The notes: generated by a model not told the origin, from the sequence alone. DNA of 64,000 nt from Corythucha ciliata (GCA_038030265.1 CM075939.1:51751253-51815252); one strand, 5' to 3'; shown: positions 18,601 through 27,834, numbered from the stretch's first letter. Made by a program: numbers and translations.

Positions 18601-21600
18601 CTTTTAACAAGTTTAGCCACTTGAGTGACGGACTCGAATTTGAAAAGGCATATGCCCTGTACAGGCAGAATAAAATCGAGGAAGCCCTGAGAGTTCTTGA
18701 AACTGTCGAAAATCCCCAGGTAAAGCATAACGAGCTCAAAGCCCAAGTTTTATACCGACTGGAACGGTTCGACGAGTGTTTTGAACTGTACCGCGACGTG
18801 ATCAAAGCGACGCGTGATGATTTCGACGAGGAACGTCAAACGAATTTATCAGCCATCATCGTCAATTTGGTCGCGTCTGGCAAGAAAATTGACATGCCCT
18901 CCTTTGAAGCGGACACATACGAGGTACACTACAACAGCGCGTGCTATCTCATCGCCAAAGGTCAGTATACTGAGGCTGAAAAACGGTTGAAACAGGCTGA
19001 AAAGATTTGTCGGGAATCGTTTGATGACACTACACCGGCCGAAGAGGTCGAGGAAGAGGTGAGCGTTATACGTCTTCAAACAGCCTGTTGCGCTCATTTG
19101 CAGGGCAGGGACCGCGAAGCAATGACTACGTACACGTCGATTTTAAAAGGGAAACCGAGCGATTTGAGCGTCCTAGCAGTGGCGAGTAATAACAGTGTCG
19201 CGATCAACCGGGACCAGAATTTGTTCGACTCGAAAAAGAAAATGAAGAGCATTCTGACTGATAATGTTCTTGTAAAGCTTACGTCGAGTCAAAAACGAAC
19301 GATTTCCGTTAATAACTGTCTCTTAAATATTTTAACGAAACAAGGAGATCAGGCTTTGAGTCTTTGCGACGAGTTGGCTAAGAAACATCCAAGCTCGAGT
19401 GAGATTGTGGCTTTAATGAAATCCGCTGTTTTAGCCAGAGAAGGACAAGCAGATGAAGCCATCAATATACTGGACCTTTATGCAAAGAAAAACCCTGAGT
19501 CGAAGCTTAAAATGAAGCTGGCCGTTGCGCAGTTCTTGTTAAACGAAGGGAAAGTCAAGGAGGCCGCTGAGACACTTGAAAGTCTTCCCGATGAAGATTT
19601 GTTTCGACCTGCAATCATTTCGGCAGTGGTTACCATGTACATGGAACTTGGACAGCCTCAGGAAGCGTCGCGTGTTCTTGAAAAGGCAGTGTCATGGAAC
19701 AGGAAATGTAAAACGACTTCGGGTGACCTTAGCGCCTTGTGGCGTCACGCCGCCGATCTTCATTTACGTAGCGGTCAGGCTCAAATAGCCGCGGCGAGTC
19801 TCGAAGAGCTGCTAAAAACAAACCCTAATGACGTCATTACACTAGCTCAACTTGTCATCGCCTACGCACAGTTTGACTTGAAAAAAGCGAGCGAGCTAAG
19901 TGCTAAGCTCCCACATTTAATCGACTTGACGCCAAATATGGATGCTGAAACTTTGGAGTCGTCCAGCTGGATGATGGGTCTCAAAGTGATGAAAAAGGCG
20001 GCTAAAGTGGATCCTTCGCCCGGAACGCCCCTTATAACGAAAAAGGCGGCTCGAAAGAACAAAAAGAAAAAGAAGAAGATCCTTCCCAAAAACTATAATC
20101 CGAACGTTGATCCAGACCCTGAAAGATGGCTGCCTCGTCACGAACGGTCGACTTTCAGAAAGAAGAAGGACCGACGAAACAAGGACATCGGAAAAGGGAC
20201 TCAAGGAGCCGCAGCAGGGGCGTCGGATCAGTACGACATGAGTAAAGTGGCGGCGTCACAGAGAGCGGCCGCCGCTCAAAGTCCGCCCACGCCTTCAGAA
20301 GGAGGCCCGCGTCAGCAGAGGAAAGGCGGTGGCGGTGGACAACAAAAGAAGAAGAAGAAAGGAAGCAAGAAATAATTGCTGAACGAACCAACTTTTGTCG
20401 GTTTTATCGCAGATAGCCTTTTATGTTATTCCTCTCTAAATAAAACATTTATATCATACTTTGATTGTTTTCCTACGAGCAACTCCCTAAATACCCGAAA
20501 ATGATTTTCCAATGGGTCAACCGGGAGAAATTCGATTTGTGAATGACCTATTATCTTCTGAAGGGGTCAAAAGCGCGAATTGTTTTTGAAAATTCTGTTT
20601 TTCATGTACGCCGCTCCGTTAAATTTTGTGTTTTCAAGGAGCCAGTCCCGCGAAGTGGGGTTTGAATGAGCCTGCTCCACGGAATTTCTTTATGAATGGG
20701 TCAACAGCGTGATATTTGGTTATTATTGATGCTGTGAAACCCGCGATATTGCTTTTTGGGCCGAGGGAACATTGCGAAATTGGTTTTGAATGGACCAACG
20801 ACCCTACGAAATATTGCTTTTGAAAATAGCTGAGACCCCTGAAATGTTTATTTAAAATGAGGCAGACCCGCAAAATTGTTTATTGAATGAGTCAACAGCG
20901 AGTTTGGGCTTTGAAGAAGCGAAATTGGTTTTAAATGAGCCAACCCCGCGAAATTGTTTTATTAATGGGCAGACCTTGCGGGAATTATTACTTTTTAAAA
21001 GGAACTAGACCCACGAAATTGCTCTTTAAAATGAACTCACATCCTGGAAATGTCATCTTTGGCAAAAGAAACGCGAGAAACACCGTGAAGCTGTCTTATT
21101 TAACCCTGCGAAATTGGTTTTTGACGTGCCAGATCCGAGAAATACTGTTTTAGGAAGAGCCAAACCAGAAAATTAGGCTATTTGAAACAGCCAAAACTGC
21201 AAAATCGAGCTCTGTTAGTGTAAAATCTTTGACATATTTGAACTTCGAAAGTACCTAACAAGCGGAATTGGGTTTTTGAATGGGTCGACCTCGTAAAATT
21301 TGTACTAAAAGAGCTCTAGATTTGTGTAATTTTGCTCTAGAAAACTACAATTCATCTTGAAAACCTGTCATTCTTCTACTTATCGTCACGAAAGCCTAGA
21401 AGCTTGCAACCGTTCGCAAAGTTCAGTCGTTTTTTCTGGAAACGGACAATTCATACCATAAATTAATGGACGCCTTCGTTACGTTGCCCTCTTTGCACTC
21501 AAAACGTGACCATGCGACCATGAAACTGTTGAACCATCGCAACTGTTAAAACATCCTTCTCCCCGCAAGACAATATTCGCATGGCAAAAGCGGTGATTTC

Positions 21601-23240
21601 TGGAGATGGTATTTAAGACCCCGAAAAGTATCGTAAAAGCCACGTGGGTAACCCCTTTCCGTCACAGGCATTTTAGGCCGTATTTTATATTCGTTAAAGT
21701 CTAGAGTTTTCTTACTTCAGGTTTGATGGTTTTCATGAGCCACAATGGTAGACAAGGCTCCAGGACGGCCATCGCCGTTGTCGAAATACAAATGGATCCA
21801 GCTGTAATCATTATGCGCTTGTCCCCCAAAAATGTCTTCCACTGCATGCTTGAAGAAGTGTCCGCCTATTTTCAAGCATAATTCTTCAATTTTTGACGAT
21901 TCGCGAGCCGGTGGGGTCTTCACTTACGGATCTTTGATACTTGAATGAGGTGAATACCAATTGCAGGCCTGTTTGAATGATTCAATGAATCCAAGTTCAA
22001 GTTTTTAGCACTCAATGATGCAAATAACGTGTAAGGTCGTTTTTCACTCACCTAAAGTTAAAAGGACGAGAAAAGCGACGCTGTAGAATGGAGCTGCTTT
22101 GCCCAGAAACTCGTACAGCAAGCCTCCGAACGGATAACCTAAAAGTACTCCCAAGGCGACCGACCCTAGTACAATGCCCATACTCTTGCTTCTCGAATTC
22201 TCAGTCGTGCAGCTTTGAGCCACTAGACACATGCCTTAAACGAAAACAAAACAAACGAATTTTTATTGGCATTCGGTTCACCCTTTTCACTCACTAGATA
22301 CGCCAATGCAGGATGATGCGATTCCCTGAAGACTTCTTGCTGACAGGAGCACCCAATAGGTTTGTCCATATCCGAATACTACAGGAAAGACGGTTTTACA
22401 TTAGTGCACGGCTAACGGTGGCATTAGGGGGGAGGGGAGTGGAACTTGCGTAATGTCGACGCGAGAAGGTTTACACATCCCCAAAACATGAGCAAATTGA
22501 AGCCGCACGCCCTCAATAAATAGAAACGTTAAGATAATTATTAAGAAGTATTCCACAAGTTTTACTTGGCAAAAGTGCCCACGATAGGATTTGCGATTAG
22601 CTGCACTAAGGCTTTCGAAGAAAGAAGCATGCCGACTCGTTGGTTTTCTTGATTCAGTTCATTTTCAAATGCGACGAGAGACCTTAACAACAAAAGTTGC
22701 CTAAACAAAATTCTCCAAAATTTAGAAAGTTCTTACTCGTTGGATAATGTCGAGATGGGGCTATCGATTCGCATTAGAAAGTCCGGTACAATTGGCACTA
22801 ATTAAAAATAGAAATAAAATTTGTTTTGCTTAATTATCAAGTTTCGAAATTATTGGCTCACCAACAATAGTCAGAAGTGCATTATCCAAAAAAAGGGCCA
22901 AGTATACGACAATGCCGACTATAATTAACGGATTCGCTTGCCCTGGACTGATAACCTGTTGTTGATTGATTGTTGGGTTGGTTCTCACGTTCGTGGGGCG
23001 TGAAGCAATGGGTGCCGGTGGCGGCCGAACAGCCGGGGGATTGCTTGCGTTTCCCAGCCGAGGGCGAGTTGGATCGGCAGATGGTCTGCTGTTAATATGC
23101 GCTGGTAATACGACGATTGTCGTTTGCGGCGCATTCACCCGCTGGGTATTTACGGTGGCAGACGGTCGACTTGTCCGTTGCGAAGAAGGTGCGGGTGTCG
23201 GTCGAGTTACCGGGTCGCCCACCTTTACTGCGAGAAACAT
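15680..23240 (-). CDS. SLC18-family vesicular transporter (VMAT/VAChT relative), 11 exons
   Basis: A 12-TM major facilitator of the family that exchanges protons for monoamines or acetylcholine in secretory vesicles. Exons in transcript order, all GT-AG: 23240-22862, 22797-22737, 22682-22566, 22511-22477, 22378-22295, 22234-22052, 21968-21928, 21865-21716, 16291-16148, 16091-15905, 15834-15680. They join in frame to 511 residues. Family blocks: TM1 LFLDNALLTIVVPIVPDFL (D119); SSKALVQLIANP (K170); ARSLQGIASSC (R212); MGIVLGSVALGVLLGYPFGG; AVLEPCLPLW (E336); KWQLGIVFIPDSVGYFIGTN; GLGIGIVDSSLVP (D423); YALGPLVGG. Odd points: the TM11 aspartate of VMAT/VAChT is Gln (MQQ, 450-451), the N-terminus has about 100 extra Pro/Thr-rich residues, the TM1-TM2 luminal loop is short with one NES sequon (N146), and the TM3 region is about seven residues shorter than VMAT2. 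Upstream sequence is open to 23396 and an AG precedes the chosen ATG, so the start is provisional. It could be VMAT-like, VAChT-like or Portabella-like; substrate unknown. Confidence 0.88.
17040..17470 (+). repeat. Degenerate array, GCGATTTGGGCTATT family
   Basis: About ten diverged units of roughly 35-45 bp with the pattern AAAAAGCGCGATTTGGGCTA, TTTCGCGGTTAT, GAGTGGAG. It lies in transporter intron 8 (16292-21715), upstream of SRP72. It is distinct in sequence from family A but has the same style of short, evenly spaced, heavily mutated units. The rest of 16310-18390 shows only a C-run near 17649 and no gene. Confidence 0.6.
18392..18402 (+). promoter_or_regulatory. Core-promoter Motif 1 (YGGTCACACTR) of SRP72
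   Basis: TGGTCACACTA is an exact match to the Drosophila Motif 1 consensus, the M1BP site found at housekeeping start sites. It ends five bases before the SRP72 ATG. If it sits at the start site as in flies, the 5' UTR is only a few bases long. Confidence 0.6.
18408..20375 (+). CDS. SRP72: Signal recognition particle 72-kDa subunit, intronless
   Basis: 655 residues in one uninterrupted frame, close to the 671 of human SRP72. It pairs with SRP68 and 7S RNA in the cytosolic particle that delivers secretory nascent chains to the ER. The N-terminal three quarters is helical TPR-type repeat (for example 11-75, 170-200, 340-470), the SRP68-binding part. A lysine-rich run (about 545-560) follows. 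The signature RNA-binding motif DPDPERWLP (568-576) is followed by the basic HERSTFRKKK and GKGTQGAAAG blocks, then a low-complexity Gly/Lys tail ending KKKKKGSKK. The ATG has G at +4 and Motif 1 just upstream. The gene lies on the opposite strand inside intron 8 of the SLC18-like gene. The frame is intact and domain-complete, so it is a working gene. Absence of introns could mean an old retrocopy or simple intron loss. Confidence 0.96.
   Translation: MANNAETARMALYADLQKFGQISDFERALKTANKILQSNPNDAKAFHFRVISLLQLSRFDDALAAFNKFSHLSDGLEFEKAYALYRQNKIEEALRVLETVENPQVKHNELKAQVLYRLERFDECFELYRDVIKATRDDFDEERQTNLSAIIVNLVASGKKIDMPSFEADTYEVHYNSACYLIAKGQYTEAEKRLKQAEKICRESFDDTTPAEEVEEEVSVIRLQTACCAHLQGRDREAMTTYTSILKGKPSDLSVLAVASNNSVAINRDQNLFDSKKKMKSILTDNVLVKLTSSQKRTISVNNCLLNILTKQGDQALSLCDELAKKHPSSSEIVALMKSAVLAREGQADEAINILDLYAKKNPESKLKMKLAVAQFLLNEGKVKEAAETLESLPDEDLFRPAIISAVVTMYMELGQPQEASRVLEKAVSWNRKCKTTSGDLSALWRHAADLHLRSGQAQIAAASLEELLKTNPNDVITLAQLVIAYAQFDLKKASELSAKLPHLIDLTPNMDAETLESSSWMMGLKVMKKAAKVDPSPGTPLITKKAARKNKKKKKKILPKNYNPNVDPDPERWLPRHERSTFRKKKDRRNKDIGKGTQGAAAGASDQYDMSKVAASQRAAAAQSPPTPSEGGPRQQRKGGGGGQQKKKKKGSKK
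20439..20444 (+). terminator. Poly(A) signal of SRP72
   Basis: AATAAA lies 64 bases after the stop codon and is followed by a T-rich stretch (ATACTTTGATTGTTTTC). This gives a compact 3' UTR. Confidence 0.75.
20505..21350 (-). repeat. 31-bp degenerate array, family A, longest copy, reverse orientation
   Basis: More than twenty diverged units with the consensus GACCCCGCGAAATTG, then GTTTTTGAATGAGCCAA, at about 31-bp spacing. This is the reverse complement of the units at 7320-8075 and 46835-47015. It lies in transporter intron 8, right after SRP72. The following 21350-21715 shows nothing else. Confidence 0.75.
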
Positions 23241-24510
23241 CCTGTGACACTGAGAAGGGAAAAAGGGTTCGCCGTTCCAGTCTTTACGGCCTCCAACAGT
23301 GGGAGGGAAAGCAAGCTCTAAAGAATGAAAGTTGTGAATGTGATAATAAATTCCAACAATTGCAACCTTTTTTTTCTGTAAACAAGAATATGGCACAGTA
23401 CAAAGTCCGAAACACGTGTACCTATTTTACCTCGCGTGTCCTCTTAATCACCCCCCACTTTAACGAACACTTACTTCTTAATTGCTAGTTGTGTTCTCTT
23501 AAATTTTCACCTTAATAATAAATTTTATTTTCACCCTTCATCGCCCCTCTTCACTGCTGTGGTCATTTAATGACATCAATCCTGCATACGCATGACCTTT
23601 TCGGTACATTGGCATGACGGAAGTGAAAATAATCTAGTGAAGAGGGCGAGGGATAATAAGGAAAAGGCTCTGTGAAGTAGCAGGTGGATGGTGGTTTAGC
23701 TCAATCATACGGTTCACTGGATTTAAAACGTTATCTGCGTGAAGCAGACCTCTTGTATTTCACAAATTCATACCGTGTAATCCCCTCACGCTGTAGTCTC
23801 TTTCTTTGACTTTACGACGAGTTTTCATGTTTCTTTCGCTTATTTGAACATCGTAATTACGCTCCATGGCGTAAGCTTTGACAGTTTGCTGGCGATTAAG
23901 CTGAGGAAATAATAATAAATTGACTTATTGCACAATTGGGCCTCAGAACTACCGTTAAAAGTCCTAGGAATTAGGGTTAGGTCGACAATGTCCGTTTAAG
24001 GGTTGCTAAGGGCTTAAACGATTTTGTATTCAAAATACTAATTTCTGATTGGGGTTCTGGGGGTGTTAAGCGGAATTTTAAACCCATGTGGTCGACCCGG
24101 GCCTTAAAGTGCATCCACACTATGTTGAATCGGCATTGAATGAGGATGATCAACTCAGTTGAACGACAGATGAACAACTGCTAAAAAGTTGAAAGTTAAA
24201 TTGAGTGATAGTTAAAAGTCATGATGGAGAACTTTTTCTACACCCATCGTGTGGATGCGTTGAACAAATTTTTCGGAAGTCTCGGCAATTTTTTACATCA
24301 TACCCCCTTTTTTTACATGCCAACTGTGGTGTTATACCCCAAGGAAATCGTGCCCGAGCTGACACTATGTAATCGTGTTCCACACCGTCGTAATCCATAA
24401 AAATCGTGGGGCATGAATACCGTTCCTGGGTAGATTCCTTGTCAAACTGTGATCCCCTAGTAAAGTAAATACCTAATTAAAACTAAACTCCCTGTGATGT
24501 AAGTAATTTG
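23241..24510. other. Upstream flank of the SLC18-like gene, no second gene seen
   Basis: It should contain the 5' UTR, and perhaps a non-coding first exon, of the transporter. A weak inverted pair (GTGCATCCACACTA at 24091 and CATCGTGTGGATGC near 24246-24259) probably marks a decayed MITE of about 170 bp. Nothing else is recognised. Confidence 0.4.
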
Positions 24511-24513
24511 GTT

Positions 24514-24778
24514 TGTCTAAGGTATGTCCACTTAGGGATGGACTCTCGCTCGCCCCAGAATTTAGTGAAATGAGCTTCCCCTTTACCCCTTCTTCGAAAA
24601 ATAAAGCACCGGGAATAATTTCAGAACTAATGATCACTGTGTAGCGTCTGTGCGTAACCATAATAGTGCCCATAGTAAAAGTTATTTGTTGATTTCTTTA
24701 AATATTTTTGGTGGGAGTAAACAAATCGAACTATCGAAGTGAAGCAACACGATCGAGAGTACATCACTAAGTGGACAG
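24514..24778 (+). mobile_element. Non-autonomous element P, copy 1
   Basis: It is bounded by GTCCACTTAG and CTAAGTGGAC, a short inverted repeat. Shared interior blocks: GGACTCTCGCYCGCCC, GAGCTTCCCCTT, AGCACCGGGAATAATTT, GATCAC, GTGTAGCGTCT and GGTGGGAGTNAACAAATCGA. Copy 2 is at 25113-25380 and inverted fragments lie at 24838-24905 and 28595-28690. Confidence 0.7.
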
Positions 24779-24837
24779 CTTTAGACATATGAGTGTTGCT
24801 ACCAGCGAGCACAGATAAGAAATAGAGGGAAATTGAC

Positions 24838-24905
24838 TCTCGAACGCGTTGCTTCACTTCGATAGTTCGATTTGTTCACTCCCACCAAAAATATTTAAAA
24901 GAACT
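24838..24905 (-). mobile_element. Element P, inverted 3'-end fragment
   Basis: The sequence from CTCTCGAACGCGTTGCTTC to CCCACCAAAAATATTTAAA is the reverse complement of the end of copy 1 (about 24695-24760). The two together could fold into a hairpin of about 65 bp. A purine-rich run of A and GAAG follows. Confidence 0.7.
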
Positions 24906-25112
24906 AAAAAAAAACGAAGAAGAAAAAAGAAAAAAAAAACCATGGCCACCATGGTTACGTTAGAGAACCTTAATAAGGTAACTGTACAATCGAGTGAACC
25001 CATCCGGCATTTTGGGGTAGATAAAGTTGATATTTAGTGGTTAGGAGTGGTGCATGGAAGTGGAAGTACTATGGAGAGTCCCACGAGGCTTTTGAGGCGA
25101 GCATAAAATATT

Positions 25113-25380
25113 CTCTAAAGTCTGTCCATTATAATGGACTCTCGCCCGCCCTAAAGTTTTGTGGAATAAGCTTCCCCTTCGCCCCTTCTACTAAAAATGA
25201 AGCACCGGGAATAATTTTTGGAACACAACGATCACCGTGTAGCGTCTTTATGTAACCATAGTGACCGTATTAAAAGCGTTTTTGTTGATTTCTTTAAATA
25301 TTTCGGGTGGGAGTGAACAAATCGAACTATCGAAATGAAGCAGTAAATTTGAGAGTTCATCACTAAGTGGACTCTCGAGA
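25113..25380 (+). mobile_element. Non-autonomous element P, copy 2
   Basis: It matches copy 1 along its length, including TCTAAAGTCTGTCCATTA at the start and CATCACTAAGTGGACTCTCG at the end. It has no coding potential. I see nothing in the following 25381-26045. Confidence 0.7.
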
Positions 25381-26048
25381 CTATAGAATTTACACCGCAA
25401 CTGAACTCGACTGAATTGCTCGAAAGGCAGTCGCTAAGCAAGCTAGTCAGCTGGGTTTCCTAGGAAGTTATTTGTAAACAAGAAATTTATGATAATTTTA
25501 TCTACCCCAATATGGCCGTGAATTCACCTGGTAGTAAAGGTTCTCTAACCTTAACAACCAGGTATAGGCAGTCGCCATCTTGATTTTGTTGAGCTGTCTT
25601 ATCGTACTGCGGTACTGTATATCCTAAGATTTATTTGCTTTAAAATTCTATTTATTCACGTAAGTTTAGATAGTGCTGTTGTTTGAGCACATCGGAATTC
25701 GTACCGTGGACAAAATTCATCTACTGGTCGAGTTTGTACCTTGACGGAGCTGTTTACCTGGTACTTTGTAACTCAAGGTACGGTGGTCAATGTTGAACGT
25801 TCTATTACTGTTTGCATTTTATTTAATTACGTTGTTGAATTCACGGTTTGTTCCATTGAGGAGTTGAATCCTTTGGAATTAAGTGTCTCAAAAGAGTGGC
25901 TCATCGTGGCTGGGACGATCAAGTGAAGAGAAGGAGTTTGAAGTCGAAGAAATTGTTCGCTTAAAACATGAGTATGACCTGTTGAAGGAAAAAGCAGGAC
26001 GAATGAGGAAATTTATACACCTAAGTTCTCCAACTTTTTAAGAAGTAT

Positions 26049-26138
26049 TAGGTCCGTTCCATTGTTTCGCAGGTGCTACACCTACCCTAGTGAAGAAAAC
26101 CACGAGATTGCATTCACTAATTATGAATAATTGAATGA
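26049..26138 (+). mobile_element. Half copy of the GGTCCGTTCCATTGTTT palindromic MITE
   Basis: It matches the left half of the complete element at 56109-56248 (GTCCGTTCCATTGTTT, GTGCTACAC, GTGAAGAAAACCACG). It breaks off exactly where the next element begins at 26139, which suggests truncation by that insertion. Confidence 0.6.
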
Positions 26139-26369
26139 GACTATAGAAAAGTGAAACAGGTGAAACGAAATGAGATTGACGTTAAAGACGACATCTGACA
26201 AAAGCTCAGTTTTGAGCTGTATCCAATGAAACATAATTCAAACGAGGGCCGCTCTTTGCTTGGCCCACATGTGAAGGTGGCTTAACAGCAAAAATTTGAG
26301 GCGTACTGGCTGTTAAATTCTCCCTCATCTTGTCTCGCACGTGTTTCAATTTTCTATGAAAACCCCCCA
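26139..26369. mobile_element. MITE of the TAGAAAAGTGAAACACGTG family, copy 1
   Basis: The left end CTATAGAAAAGTGAAACAGG inverts against the right end CACGTGTTTCAATTTTCTAT. Inner blocks AATGAGATTGACG and CTCATCTTGTCTCGCACG also pair. Other copies are at 29735-29870 and 60366-60497. Confidence 0.65.
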
Positions 26370-26422
26370 AGTGATCCTAGTGAATCTCTCGTGAAACAGC
26401 TGTTCAATTACCTAGTTTTTAA

Positions 26423-26584
26423 AGCCGGTTGACATGTTCAAACTTGTCATCAGCCTAGCTATTAACTAATTTGTTCTAATCTGTTTCCTGCGGTTAATTT
26501 TCGACTGAATCAGCTGTGGAAATAGATTTAAACAAATTAATTGATAGCAAGACTGACGAAAAGTTTGAACTTGTAGACGGGGCT
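26423..26584. mobile_element. MITE O, first of an end-to-end chain
   Basis: AGCCGGTTGACATGTTCAAA at the left end inverts against TTTGAACTTGTAGACGGGGCT at the right end. CATCAG and CTGAC-type inner blocks pair too. The right end runs straight into the next element. Confidence 0.65.
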
Positions 26585-26592
26585 TAAGCCCT

Positions 26593-27105
26593 GGGGGCCT
26601 GTTCTGTAACTTTTAGTTGAGTGTCACTATCACTGTCACTGTTCCCTGTCCTTTCAACTGTTCCTTGTAACTGTCATTTGAACTGCTTCCTGTGATGTTG
26701 ACTGGAGTTCCGTAAAACCAGCCAAGTGTTCCTTTATAACCTAAACATTACCTTTCCATGACTAGAAATTATTATTTTGTAATAAATATCACGCTGTTAA
26801 TAATTCAGAAATAAAGCAAACAAAAACTAAAAACCTTTACTCAAAAAAAGGAATACACGCCGGAGAAGAAACTAACTGAAAACTTTAAAAAGCCCGAAAG
26901 CCGATCAAAGGTTATAAACAATACTCTTCAAGTGATCCTTGTAACACCAATTGGCTATCCCAAAGGATAGTGAGAGTGTTCCCCCAGTCGTGACGTCAGG
27001 GGAACAGCTACAAGAGAACACTGAGATACAGAACACCAAAACATGACGTCACAACAGGACCTGACTGTTCCTAGGATCAGTCAAATTCTTACAGAACAAG
27101 CCCCC
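26593..27105. mobile_element. MITE M, 0.5 kb
   Basis: The left GGGGGCCTGTTCTGTAACTT is matched by the right TTACAGAACAAGCCCCC. The interior has short direct motifs (ACTGTTCC and variants, TGACGTCA twice near the right side). No open frame of interest. Confidence 0.65.
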
Positions 27106-27240
27106 TGTTCACACGATGCTATGTTTGAAGCTTAATTGCACGCTGGATTTTTAAAAACATCCGGTCACTACCGAGGAACATATGTTTTTAAAAAAACAGC
27201 ATGCAATATAACTTCAAACATTGCATCGTGTGAACAGGGC
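27102..27240. mobile_element. MITE D, CACACGATGC ends, copy 1
   Basis: The left CCCCTGTTCACACGATGC inverts against the right GCATCGTGTGAACAGGGC. The centre contains CATCCGGTCACTACCGAGG, also seen (inverted) in the relative at 50238-50379. Its first bases overlap the last bases of element M. Confidence 0.7.
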
Positions 27241-27244
27241 TTTA

Positions 27245-27381
27245 GACCCCGTTCACAAGCTCTGTGCTATGCATCTGTGGAGTCTATGCAACCAAACAAA
27301 TTTATTCCCTCGAAAAATGAAGCATTTTGATAGGTTGCATAGACTACACAGACGCATGGCATACGGCTTGTGAACGGGGCC
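27245..27381. mobile_element. MITE E, CCGTTCACAAGC ends, copy 1
   Basis: GACCCCGTTCACAAGC at the left and GCTTGTGAACGGGGCC at the right, with TTA on both sides. The centre ATTCCCTCGAAAAATGAAGC is shared with the copies at 27387-27681 and 44811-44940. Confidence 0.75.
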
Positions 27382-27386
27382 TTAAA

Positions 27387-27681
27387 GGCCCGTTCACAAG
27401 CTCTATGTTTGAGTTGTATCAGGCAATTCAAAGGATGTGTCCGTCCACAGATTTTTATTTAATCGTGTGTTCGCACAATTAAATAAAAATCTGTTGACGG
27501 ACACATCCTTTGAATTGCCTGATTCGATACTCTAGTCCACTACATCGTTCTTTCCTTTTTATTTATGTGTGAGTTGTGTGGAGTCTATGGAACCAAACAA
27601 ATGTATTCCCTCGAAAAATGAAGCATTTTGATAGGTTGCGTAGACACCACACAACGAAAACATAGAGCTTGTGAACGGGCC
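27387..27681. mobile_element. MITE E, copy 2, interrupted by another element
   Basis: GGCCCGTTCACAAGCTCTAT at the left and ATAGAGCTTGTGAACGGGCC at the right. The middle matches the other E copies, but the sequence is broken at 27418-27569 by a nested palindrome. Left and right ends abut the neighbours through TTAA and TTAT. Confidence 0.75.
27418..27569. mobile_element. Nested palindromic insertion with 8-bp duplication
   Basis: TGAGTTGT at 27410-27417 recurs at 27570-27577, flanking the insert. Uninterrupted E copies have a single version of this stretch. Within the insert, about 50-bp arms (starting AGGCAATTCAAAGGATGTG and ending with its inverse near 27520) form an almost perfect hairpin. 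An 8-bp duplication is typical of hAT-type transposition. Confidence 0.7.
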
Positions 27682-27686
27682 TTATA

Positions 27687-27834
27687 GGCCCATTTTCACC
27701 AACAAAATTGATCTCGTTTAAAGTTGATCGTGATTAGTTGCCAATAGCGACCTATATGAATTTTGATACAAGTGTTTACATCGTAATCGTGATTAGTTGT
27801 TGATCTTGGTTTCAGAAGTTGGTGAAATCGGGCC
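27687..27834. mobile_element. MITE G, CATTTTCACCAAC ends
   Basis: The left GGCCCATTTTCACCAAC inverts against the right GTTGGTGAAATCGGGCC. GTGATTAGTTG occurs twice in the interior. Flanks TTAT/TTAA. Confidence 0.7.

Noticed and set aside
20155..20391. Antisense open frame opposite the SRP72 C-terminus
   Set aside because: A shadow of the lysine-rich SRP72 codons on the other strand; no independent support.
23117..23488. Plus-strand frames opposite the transporter N-terminus
   Set aside because: They mirror the Pro/Thr-rich exon 1 of the minus-strand transporter.
26423..27834. The palindrome cluster as a single large transposon
   Set aside because: Members D, E and G-like units occur separately elsewhere in the window (44811, 50238), and one is interrupted by an insertion with its own duplication, so they are independent elements.
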